The notes under the pieces are model-generated. The model worked only from the letters and a program-made list of their open reading frames with translations. It was not told where the DNA came from and did not search any database. Positions 21,949 to 32,220 of a stretch of DNA of 64,000 nt are shown here, one piece after another. Origin of the DNA: Cercis canadensis (taxonomy: Eukaryota > Streptophyta > Magnoliopsida > Fabales > Fabaceae). The stretch spans positions 817,679 to 881,678 of the forward strand of contig QAOA01000580.1 of assembly GCA_003255065.1 (NCBI GenBank), written 5' to 3'. The position numbers and the translations under genes are program-made. The first letter of the stretch is position 1. The number at the start of each line of letters is the position of its first letter.

Positions 21949-24669
21949 TTAGAAAGTGTATAAGCAGGTTCCATCATCACTCCTAGCAGTTGGGTCAAAG
22001 TTTGAAGCATTTGGATCAGTACAGCCTCCAGGAACAGGAACATTTACTTGCTGGGCTGCTTTACCTGCAAAATACAAGTAAGCATTTTAGACAAGCTATA
22101 TTTGATCCTAATACACTTTTATTAACTTCGCCAAAAAAAAAAAAGCTAGATGCTAAGTTGCAAACCTCCCATCAAGGCCTCTAGGAAAGGGATCTAACCG
22201 TAGAAATTTCCACGATCAATTGAATCTTGGTTAGCATCACCAAGAGCAGCTTCGTTCAAGTACTTATCAGCCAATTGGACTCTCTTCACATTCTCTTGCT
22301 CTTGGACAAGCATGTTACCATACTCCAAGAGCTTCTCCAATGTCATCTTGGGCTGCTCAAAGGTTGGAGGTCCTTCCTTTGAGTTCACAAGCTTCTTCCC
22401 AATGGTGTCAACACCAACACCAGAAATCCACTTCCTCACTTCATCATCATACACTCTGGCCCTCAAAGCACCAAAGAAATCTGAAAAAGAAGCAAATTAG
22501 ATGGAGTTAGAGAAGTTTCTTTGAATTGGGGTCTGAAAACATATGCTTCATATTTGCAAAGTTTTAAACTTTGTTTGAAATCCCAACTGGGTTTCTCAAT
22601 TTCTAACAAGGGACTTGCCAATGGATTGGCCAGGGAAGGTGTCAACAAGCTTGACAAGGTCTTCGCCAGGAACATTGTCAGTGCGGAAGATTCCAGAGCA
22701 GACACCAATACGGTCTTCCCTTGTTGGTGCCCAGTAGAACTTCTCCATACGCCCGTCACGGATGAGAGGAGCATACAATGTTGAGAAATCGTTACCAGTG
22801 ACAATGATGGGGACACGGGGGTTCTCTTCCTTGTTGTACATACCGGGGAGCTGGACATTGGTTGGGTTATCAGCAATGTTCATGAGGGTGGCGTTAACCA
22901 TCTGGTTGTTGACAGTGTATTGGGTGGTTCCACCAAGTCTACCAGCTCCTGCATCAAGATCATTGATGAAGAGAGCGCACATCTTTCCCTTCTTGATAAT
23001 GTCAGAAGCTTCACGGTATCTTTGCCTGATCAATTTTGCGGGCTCTCCTGCATTTCCACTTTCCAACTCTCCAGCACTCATCATGATGGGGCTGCAATTA
23101 AGATATCACATGGGGACCTATTGTTAGCAGCAGAGTAGTAGAGTATATTATCTTTAAACTGGGGTGTTGTCTAAGCATTGAGTTCTCCAACATGGAGATT
23201 TCAAAATTAGATATCATTGTAAGCGGATGGTGAAGGATTTATGGAAGGGAATAGACTACTCTCACTGTGTATGCTAAATTTGATAGACAAAAAGGATTTT
23301 CAATTCGGCAGTAATTGTCAATATATCACAAATGAGTACTATAGGAGGGGCCAGTGAAGCAGGATTAACTCACTTGATTCCCATCTTGGCAAACACAAGC
23401 TCACATTGGAATGATTTTCCTTGACCCTTGCCTCCCCAGATACCAAGAATGAGAGGAACCTGTGAGAAATAATGAAAATAATGAATTTGTGCTGTCCAAT
23501 TTAATGAAATCTATGAAGAAATTATATTTGTAATCACATGCCTTGATGTTAGGGAGGGTCATGAAGTTCTTGGTGATGTGAACAACAAGTTTGTCCATGA
23601 AGGCAGGTGCAATGTAAAAGCCATCCATGTTGTTGTCCATGTACCTAAAACACCATCACCACCACCTTTAGATCAAAAGGAACAGACACTAATTGGTAGA
23701 GAATTCCAAAATTGCTTCACTCACTGGCGAAGTCCAGTACTGAGGTACTCGTAAGAGCTCATGACTGCGTAGTGAGTTCCAGCATCAACTGGAGCTTGGA
23801 AAAGGGAGTCAACCATACCCTTCCCCCTTGTGATATCTTGCTGGTCATCAGAAACATCATAAGCCAAACCCTTCCATCTGTCTTTGTCAGTCTGCTTGCT
23901 CTCGTCAATCTCTGCTGCAACAACCTTGAAGCTTCCATTGGAAACTTTGGGGCTGGGGAATCTTGAGTTAACCTTCTTGAAGCTGCTACCCAAGAAGGCA
24001 GAGCTGGGAACTGAAGCTCCAGATCCTGACCCATTTAAGCTCAGCTGCAATATCTCGGTAAATTACTCTTACACACCATTTACAAACTTAACTTCATTTC
24101 TAAGTCAAGTTCAAACTCACTAAATCAGAAAGTTAACTTCATTTCTAAGTCAAGTTCATCTTTTATAAACGATTTATCAGTCATCAAGAAGAAAAAACAC
24201 CAGTTTTTCGAATTGAAGTCTATATTAACTTCATTCCTTGTGGCATGATGGTCAGGTATTCAAACACCTTATTGAAAAAAAATGTTCCCCCTCCCCATAT
24301 GATGTGTAAAATACAAGTTCAACTCCATATCTATATCTATGTAAATATATCTATCTATCTGTCCATCTTTATCCTTATTTTGATTAGTAAACAATACAAT
24401 AATAACTTAAATAAAAACAAACCCACTTGATTTTACCCTGAACTACTGTAGTTGAAGGGAAATAAAGTGCCTTCAATTACAGTAGACATATAACTTAAAC
24501 TTGTTTTTAGAGCATCTGATTACTGATACAATACAAGCTACGACTATACGAACATGCATAAGAACTAACTAAGATCATAATTAACGAGAAGATAAATGTA
24601 ACAAAGTGGAGGAAGACAACATACTGGAGTTCTGTTGACAACTCCAACAGTGGAAACGGAGGCAGCCAT
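21949..24669 (-). CDS. RCA: Rubisco activase, chloroplast (alpha and beta forms)
   Basis: Seven exons: 24669-24625, 24044-23725, 23644-23542, 23459-23374, 23091-22619, 22480-22199, 22064-21949. The alpha form is 474 residues. Residues 1 to ~58 are a transit peptide ending near [11 protein letters not shown]+ core: Walker A GGKGQGKS (~165-172) and Walker B LFINDLD, with [19 protein letters not shown] and the [14 protein letters not shown] sensor stretch. The alpha tail carries the redox cysteine pair C451 and C470 ([11 protein letters not shown]...DGTCLYTF), as in light/thioredoxin-regulated activases. If the last intron is not spliced, translation stops at TAG (22194-22196), leaving the beta form ending ...GNFYG. 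Introns 3 (AAG|GCATGT) and 5 (TTG|GCAAGT) start with GC, not GT. The protein removes inhibitory sugar phosphates from rubisco using ATP in the stroma. Confidence 0.97.
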
Positions 24670-24764
24670 GCCTTTGTTCTAGTTTGAGTTGCAGAGAGGA
24701 GTAGTAGTTCAAAGCAAACGCAGGGCTGGTCTATGAGGTAAGCAGAAAAGACCAGAGAGGATAA

Positions 24765-24770
24765 CTTATA
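24765..24770 (-). promoter_or_regulatory. Candidate TATA box of rubisco activase
   Basis: The minus strand reads TATAAG about 100 bases upstream of the start codon, just before a GTTATC (I-box-like GATAAC on the other strand). Motif and position only. Confidence 0.35.
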
Positions 24771-26300
24771 GTAGTAGCCTTGTTGTGTGCTCAGAAATTC
24801 ATATCCTGAGGATTAGCTTTAGAATCCTTAATGTCCACACAATGAAGATTGCCTGGATGCCACTTGGCAAGCAATTAGAGCCTGCAGGGACATTTTGTCA
24901 CCCTTAGACTCCTTAAGGTTGGTATTCAAGCTTTTTCCTGCTCCACCAGTATTAAGGTAGATTTATTACCACACGAGGATAGAAGGACTCAGACTGATGC
25001 ACTAGTTGTGGTTTGTTTTATAAGAAGAAAAAAAAGTGTTATTTCTAATGGGCAATTACACAAATATTTGAGGTGCAATTTAGCTCTAGCATATTGTCAC
25101 TAATGACCCACACACGCCCTTGATTTGGAATCAGTCAATTTTCATGAAATTATGATTGGTACTTGTTATTCTCAGCTAGAGATAATTTGGATATGCATTA
25201 TTATTGAACATAAATTAGAAATTTGGTGAGTGTGATTGTGAGATAGTCTCACACTCTCACTCTCACAAAGGGACATTGACCCCCACCAATCAAAGTATAG
25301 AGAGGATAAGAGGACAGGGACCCATGGCTCCAAAGGTGCATTGAGTGCACACAGGCCTCTGTGCCACTGCTCTATCTCTCTCTAATAGAGGCACGCGCAT
25401 GTGGCTTTAGGACCCTCCTAACAGTCCCTCACACAAAGCAGTAACCTAACCACCACACTCCCCTTTCCTTATCTCGTTTTATATCTAATGGTTAAAAGAT
25501 TTTTAACAGTTTTGTACTGTATCCCACTTTGAGTCATTTATTTCTCTATGAAACGGGGATGGCGACAACAATTCTCACACCTGTTCATCAAGTTCTTACA
25601 GAAAAACCAAACACCCAAAGGTATTTTTATAAGCAAGTTAACAAGAACTTGGAATTCTTAACGCAACTGATTTTCTTCACTTTTTCCTTCAGTCTACCAA
25701 ATCAATCAACACCACTTCACCTGTTTTTTTTTTAAAAAAAAAAAACTTTTAGCTATGATTTCATATTTAAATACGGAACTCCACTTTACTCTAATTTTGG
25801 ATTACTGGATCCAAATCAAATGGTTAAAAAAGAAGTGCAATCATATAGTTTTAGCTATATGCCAATGGATTTAGACCTAACTACCTAGTGACACTGTTTT
25901 TTTATTTTTGATATTTTTTATTATAGCTTTAAATTTGAATATGAAATTTATAAGTTTCAAAAACGACCTCAAATATTACTCAACCAAAATCTATTTGGTA
26001 TAAATGACACTATTTAAAACCCCAAAATATTTTTAATCCAATGCAAGCATCTATAAGTAGAGAAAAAGAAAGCATTCTCTCAAGTAGAAGCTATTATCCT
26101 TAGCAACTTTGGGTGAGAATTCAGACGTAGCGTGCACTAATGCAAAATTTAGACTTTAGGGGGGCAAACCATAATTGAGAAAGAGCTTTTTTTTGAAAAA
26201 AAAAAAAGTGTGAAAATTACACATACATTTCCGTAGGTTCAATAAAATTACATAAATTTTTCCTTTTGTTTTAAAAATTACATGGGAACTCTCTTGTCAT

Positions 26301-26866
26301 TAGAGCTACAAAACAAATCAGCTCGACCTGTTTTCATTCGGGTCAACATAGTGCTTGCCTAGCCCAACCTTCCTTGGGCTACGAGCCAATTCATTTTTCT
26401 AATTATTTTTTATTTATAATAATATTAAAAATTAACAAGGATTTTGACTTTTTTATTTAGTTATTTGAGCTATTTTAAGCTAACTTGTTAATAAATTTAA
26501 TTGAACAAAAAATACATAAATGAATAAATAAAATTAAAATAAAGAATCAAATATATATAAAAAAAATACATCTAAGTGTAAATTTAAAATAAAGCATAAG
26601 TAATTAAATAAATTGTAATAGTATATACTTCCCAATAACACTTATTAACATGATTTTGTGGTGTAGTGTAAAAAAAAAAAAAAAAAAAGGCTAGCCTAGC
26701 CCGACTCGAACCCGAATGGGCAACAAGTTAATTCAGGCTAATTCTATTTAGGTAAAGGCCAAATTAGCTTGGTTCTATTCGGGTCAACAATTCTATGACC
26801 CAAACCTTCTTCTTTGCGGGCTAAAACAGACTAACCCATTGGGCCGGACCTATTTTATCAACTCTA
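26301..26866. mobile_element. Non-autonomous hAT element (MITE)
   Basis: 566 bases with ends TAGAGCTACAAAA and TTTTATCAACTCTA, an imperfect inverted repeat. TAGAG fits the hAT terminal consensus YARNG. The flanking 8-bp target duplication has one mismatch (CTTGTCAT 26293-26300, CTTGTAAT 26867-26874). Subterminal regions are rich in repeated GGGTC/GACCC-like and CCCGAAT motifs, the interior is AT-rich, and there is no transposase frame. Confidence 0.75.
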
Positions 26867-27409
26867 CTTGTAATATAACTTTAAGGGAGATTTATGTTAT
26901 ATTAAGCTTTTTTTAAAAAAAAAAAAAAAACAAGTAATATGAAATAGAAAAGAAAAATCTTTGTCATGATTAAAAGTGAAATAGAAATGGAAGATTTTCG
27001 TTTAAAAATTTTAACCTTTTAGAAATAAAAATCTGACAAAATTGTTTCCAAAAACTTAAGTTTTAGACTTAGTATCTGTCAATTATCTAAAATCCACATG
27101 GTACTTTACTCTTTTCATTAATGGCTGTAAAGCTACCCTTGTTTTGAGTTACCGGAAAGAAAAATGATGTACATAAATAATATAAAAATTTTCCAGTTAA
27201 CATCAACTCCTTAGAGGCAAGTGTGAATGAGATGATCCTATTTGAAAAATGATCAGAAAGTAGATGTAAAATTTAAACACGTTTCTTTCAAAAGCAAACA
27301 GTTTTGTCACATCTTTACAAGCAACAGCTCTTGGATTTAAAACTAGACCCAAAAACACAATAAAAGTAGCTGCAAGCCTATAACAATAAAACTAAGGGTG
27401 ATTATGTTT

Positions 27410-27470
27410 TAGAGAGTGTTTCAAATTCTAAATTAATTCTGTTTTAGAGGGTGTTTCAAATTCTAAATTA
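27410..27470. repeat. Short tandem repeat, ~34-base unit
   Basis: The unit TTTTAGAGRGTGTTTCAAAT followed by TCTAAATTA occurs twice in a row with one substitution. Confidence 0.7.
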
Positions 27471-28178
27471 GAGAAGAATAATGTTATTTTGTGATTAATT
27501 AATTAAAAAAATATAATTTAAAAACTATTTATTAAAATACAACATTATACAAATTTTTTATACAAACAATGCACAAAATAACGTAATTTTTAGAGTCTCG
27601 TTACTTATAAAATAACATAACATTTTTTCTCTGCATACTTAATAATAATTTATCAAAATTACCTAAAATTAGTAAAAAAAATTAAACTAACTCATTTACA
27701 TAAATATTTTACAAAATTATATTATTTTAATTATTTTACCGCTATTTCGCCTTATATAAGCTTTAGTAAATTTGACTCCAAAATTACTTCTTCAACCAAC
27801 ATCCCTCGCATATCAAAATTCATTGAAATATGTCAGGCAATTAGCATCACTCATTGAAAAATAGTGGATTTGGCTAAATATTTTTGGAGGAATTTCTTTT
27901 GACGGAGCAATCCACATGCAGAAGAGTTCCATAAAGAAGTGCCATTTCTCTGCTTTTTTTTTTTCCACTGGTTTGTACTGCATTCTTTTATGGTCGTTTA
28001 ATTTTAATAGATCATATCCAAACTAAACATTTCACAAATTCTGTTATTTGAATTCCAGCATTTTTATTTCTTGTATTTAAAATCCATAATCCAAACACAA
28101 CCTAAAAGTTCTCTGAAGAAGGAAGAAAAGGATGAATATTCCTCCGTACTCTTAGATTACCTATATAACGTAACCTAT

Positions 28179-28182
<4 letters not shown>

Positions 28183-28217
<35 letters not shown>
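28183..28217. repeat. (TA)n microsatellite
   Basis: Uninterrupted TA dinucleotide run of about 35 bases in non-coding DNA. Confidence 0.9.
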
Positions 28218-28219
<2 letters not shown>

Positions 28220-28277
28220 TAGAATGGTCTCTCCTAAAATAAAACTATGAAATAATTAAACTATGTTTGAGAGGGAG

Positions 28278-28310
<33 letters not shown>

Positions 28311-29742
28311 CAGAGAAGAGAGGGAATGGAAAGCAGGGACTAAAAAAAATTTCTTCTTCCTTATTTGGATGAGTAAAGAAAAGGAGAGAGAGGAAAAATA
28401 TTTCTTCCAAAACCCTCTAACTTAAAAGAACTAGAAAAATAAAGTTAAGAGGTTTTTCACTTTTTCCCCTTTATTTTCCCTTCAAAATTCCCCATCATAG
28501 CCTTAAGATTATGGCTTTAAGGGGAATGGATATTGATGAAGCTGGGAAGCTAGCAAGCAGTGCTTCAATGATTGAGAAAGACAATTTCATCGTTAAACTC
28601 GAATTCATGCATGTGGATCAGTCAAAAACAAAAAAGTTGACAGTCTTAAAGTGACAGGAACCAGAATTCATGTAAGTAAAACAGGCATTGTCTCCCAACT
28701 CTTCCTTTCATCTTTCTTTCTGGTTAAAAACTTTCTTTTCTTCCTTAGCATTGGAGGGCAGAGAATAAGTTGAAGGCCCTGCAACTGTTACTGATGGCTA
28801 TGTATGAGCTTGTAGTTGTAGTTATCTTTGTCTCGTCGGTCTGAAAGAGTCACATAAAACACTTTGGGAATCACAAGAGTAGGTTATTTTACCACCACTG
28901 ACCACAATTAAGTGGGAAACAGCTAAACTTGAATAAGGGTGGGATTAAAAAATGTAAAATCAGAATAAGCAACACAAATGAGAGATTAAACTAGACTTAA
29001 TTATGGATCATTAACAATATCCAGACAAAAAAGCCGCAATGAGTCATGCACTCTATGAGGTCCCTAAGCTATTAACTAAATTAGGTAAAGAATGCATTAT
29101 AACTCAAGCTCATGGACCGACCATGCGCTTTATTTAGGTTTAAAGCATGATATAATGTATAGAACTAATTGTCAACTATCCCTTAAACAGTTACTAGCAT
29201 TAGATTCTCTCAGCAGCAATCACAATAGGAGCTAAAAGGGAAGGACTTCGAAATTTTATTCTAATAAGCATTACCCTTTCCTGAGCTAAGGGGTAATTTT
29301 CTACAAATCAAACATAACTCTCTTCAGCTTGAGTTATTGTCAGCATGTGAATCTCATTCAGTAATAAAAAGATGAAGCCTTTAACTTTTCCTTGTCAGTC
29401 ATTTTCTAAGCCAGGGTGAAACTTCTTTTAATCCAAAACAGTAAACAGAAGGTGAAACATACCGCACCACCATAATTGTCAACACAGAGACGATACCTAC
29501 CTAAGCCACATCCAAAACCATAATTTCTCATTTTTCTGAGCCCAATAAATGATGATGATTGGATGTTCAATCACAGTCCTAATTGGGAAGAAACTTTATG
29601 AATAAAGGCCCTTTCAAGGCATAAAAGAGGAAAGGTTGCGGACAATAACATTGTAGGCCACAAAAGAGACCCAAAAGAACATACTTTAAAAGAGAATGTC
29701 CTTTGGAGACAAGAAGGAGAAGTGACCCTCCCAAGTGACGGC

Positions 29743-29749
29743 TATAAAG
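29743..29749 (+). promoter_or_regulatory. Candidate TATA box of the LBD gene
   Basis: TATAAAG lies ~70 bases upstream of the start codon, which would give a leader of about 45 bases. Confidence 0.5.
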
Positions 29750-29817
29750 CGTTTGAATCTTGAGTTCTTCTTAGAGAAATCAGTGCAAGTCTTATACTAC
29801 TGAAAAACCTTAGGACA

Positions 29818-30575
29818 ATGACCGGGTTTGGCTCTTCGTGTGGAGCATGCAAGTTCCTGAGGAGAAAGTGTACAAGTGACTGTGTATTTGCTCCTTTCTT
29901 CTGCTATGACGAGGCTGCAACCCATTTTGCAGCAGTGCATAAGGTTTTTGGTGCTAGTAACGTCTCCAGGCTATTGTTACACCTACCAGTGCAGAATAGA
30001 AGTGAAGCTGCCATCACTATATCTTACGAAGCGCTGGCTCGGATGCAGGACCCCGTGTATGGTTGTGTTGCTCATATCTATGCACTGCAGCAACAGGTTT
30101 CCATGCTGTGACTTCTTCTCCCCAGTACCTGCTACATCACACCACATTTTTTATGAGTTCCTCTGCATTAAATTATGCAGGACTTTAACCTTCTTTTGTG
30201 CAGGTTGCCAGTTTGCAAGAGGAGATAGATATTCTTGGAAATCTAATGGCCAATTCTCCTGTTGGTGTTGCTGGCTGTGGCAGTTCTCAAGGATTTCCTA
30301 ACAACGGAATAGAATTTCCTTTGCAGCATGATATCACAAGGACACAATATCATCAGAATCAACTAGCTAATCTGCTTTCTAGTGAAGGAAGCGCCACAAT
30401 CTACCAAAGCTTGGACAATCAGAGGGATATAGAGTTTCCCAAAGCACATGGATTAGAAGACCATTTATTTGGCGAATCCAACCCTATTCCATTAGAGAAT
30501 CTCGTATCTGGAATTGACCAAGAGGTTTTTGCGAACCATCCTTGGTTCAACTATAATGTTGACATCATAAACTAA
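29818..30575 (+). CDS. LOB-domain (LBD, class I) transcription factor
   Basis: Exons 29818-30096 and 30204-30575 (CAG|GTTTCC, TGTGCAG|GTT) give 216 residues. The LOB C-block zinc-binding motif CX2CX6CX3C is at residues 8-22 ([15 protein letters not shown]). The GAS block follows ([20 protein letters not shown]), then [24 protein letters not shown] and a coiled-coil-like stretch [11 protein letters not shown]. The intron after LQQQ is the usual LBD position. The N-terminus [16 protein letters not shown] resembles the LBD18/19/33 side of class I, often linked to lateral organ and root development, but the orthologue is not certain. The C-terminal half is diverged. The stop codon TAA is at 30573-30575, at the edge of a possible MITE. 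Confidence 0.92.
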
Positions 30576-30801
30576 AGTTGTGCTTGGTATGGAATGTGGA
30601 ATATGGGAAGACGGAAGAGAGGGGAGTGAAAATGGTAAGGTATGAATTTCACTCCTTGGCACTTGGTAGAGGGTGAAAAATAAAAAGGTGAATCTAAATT
30701 TCCATCATCCCTTTTTTGTTTTTTTGGAGCAACCAAATGTAAATTAATTAGCATTCCAAATTGTCCACCTTCCTACTTTCAGCTGTAACAAGCACTCCCT
30801 T
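30573..30801. mobile_element. Possible hAT-type MITE abutting the LBD stop codon
   Basis: Left end TAAAGTTGTGCTTGGTA and, on the other strand, right end TAAGGGAGTGCTTGTTA match at 13 of 17 positions; both fit YARNG. The interior is ~230 bases without coding capacity. No target duplication was found, so the element is only a candidate. Confidence 0.4.
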
Positions 30802-32220
30802 AGAATGTCAAAACTGGAACTAATATGTTGATTACCACATGCAGGAGTCTCTTGGTTTTATCTTTGGCTTATACTAATTGGATCCTCTAAAGGAACATTT
30901 CCTTTTCGGAAGCATCTAATCTCAGGGTAAAAGTTTACGTGCATTGTGTATTCGTTGTGTGCTCGGCTATCATTATGATAGCAAGTATCATGAAAACCAG
31001 GAGTTTTATATAATTTCAAACCAGAGATGGTTATTAGACAAGTCTCGAGTCTCATTGTACTTGTATAAAGAAAAATCAACAGAAAACCAAATAAAAGCTG
31101 CAATTCAAACAGACCACCAAATGCCAAAAAAAAAATCAACAAAAACAGAAAAGAAACAAGGGCAATGACTCTCCAAGACGCCTTTAAGATATTCAGACCA
31201 CGAAGGTCACCAGGGGGAAGAAAACATTTTACAACAGAATAACTACATTTTTTAAGAATAATCTAACCACTTTTTATCACCAAATAAGCACACTAGTATT
31301 ATTCATTGCCCAAATGAAGGAATGATCACCATTTTCTATTCCATATTATTCTGTTCCTTAATAACTTTGTTATTTTTCATTTTGTTTTCTTCCATCCACT
31401 CAAACAAGCAGTTTCTTAGCACCAGTAACTTAAAAACTTTTAGAACTGAGTGAATAAATGGAGTAAGTGATTGTTAGCACAAAGTATGCATTTCCTTACT
31501 CGTTAACCAGCAACTTTAACTAAACCAAGTGATTATAGTAAAGCCCCGAAACAGCCAGAAAATTGGTCTATCTGTTCTTCTCCGCTGCACATCCAAAAGG
31601 TTTGGGTATAAATTTTGGTTAGCTTTATACTCATCACTCATAAGTCAGACAGAAGGTTACCAATAATAATGAAAGCCATAAGGGAAAATTAACTTTTCTT
31701 ACAGGGTGCACTTCGTACAAAAATTAAAGGTGCAATCAAACTCAGAATATGATTTATATAATCAATCGCTTTGTTCAACAAAAGGCAATTTATAACAATA
31801 CCAAAAAGTTTCTCCTTAATTTCCATGGACAATACGCAATGATCTCAGCCATTACATATCAGAAGAATGTTTTATTCATTTTCAAATAAAAGCCTAGTAA
31901 CAGATGACACCATAAATCTCATCTACAAAATTATGGAATATACTCAATGAGACAAAATTAAAAGTTATTGAAAAATCTTTTAACTTCTCGCTCCAAAAAC
32001 ACTAAAAATATCTTACAGACGAGTTCCATACACGGAAAAAGTTAGAATTCAACCAGTAGAGACTACAGGAGACATCAGAACTTGTGCAATCTCATTATTT
32101 ATTTCCCTTGTTGAGCAATCTGTCCATTAATGATTAAAGAAAGGGCAGAGGGTAAGTCATCAACTAAATCAAGGAAAAGAAATCTCCAAAAGGAAAAAAA
32201 AAAAAAAGGAACTGACAATC
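30802..32220. other. Convergent 3' flanks of the LBD and FGAM synthase genes
   Basis: AT-rich. The right part is likely the 3' untranslated region of FGAM synthase. No other gene seen. Confidence 0.5.

Larger units (their letters stand above)
24771..29742. other. Gene-free AT-rich stretch
   Basis: Activase promoter on the left, then nearly 5 kb without a recognisable gene. Contains a hAT-type MITE (26301-26866), a short direct repeat near 27410-27470, a (TA)n run at 28183-28217 and an A run near 28275-28303. A 47-codon frame at 28511-28654 was not recognised. The right end is the LBD promoter. Confidence 0.5.

Noticed and set aside
24230..24310. GGCATGATGGTCAGG stretch in activase intron 1, faintly like a tRNA-type SINE head
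   Set aside because: No box B, poly(A) tail or target duplication could be matched.
28040..28110. ATCCAAACACAACCTAA, resembling a MITE end
   Set aside because: No convincing inverted partner or target duplication found nearby.
28511..28654. 47-codon frame starting MALRGMDIDEAGKL in the LBD upstream region
   Set aside because: Looks somewhat protein-like but is short and unrecognised, with no clear splice partners.
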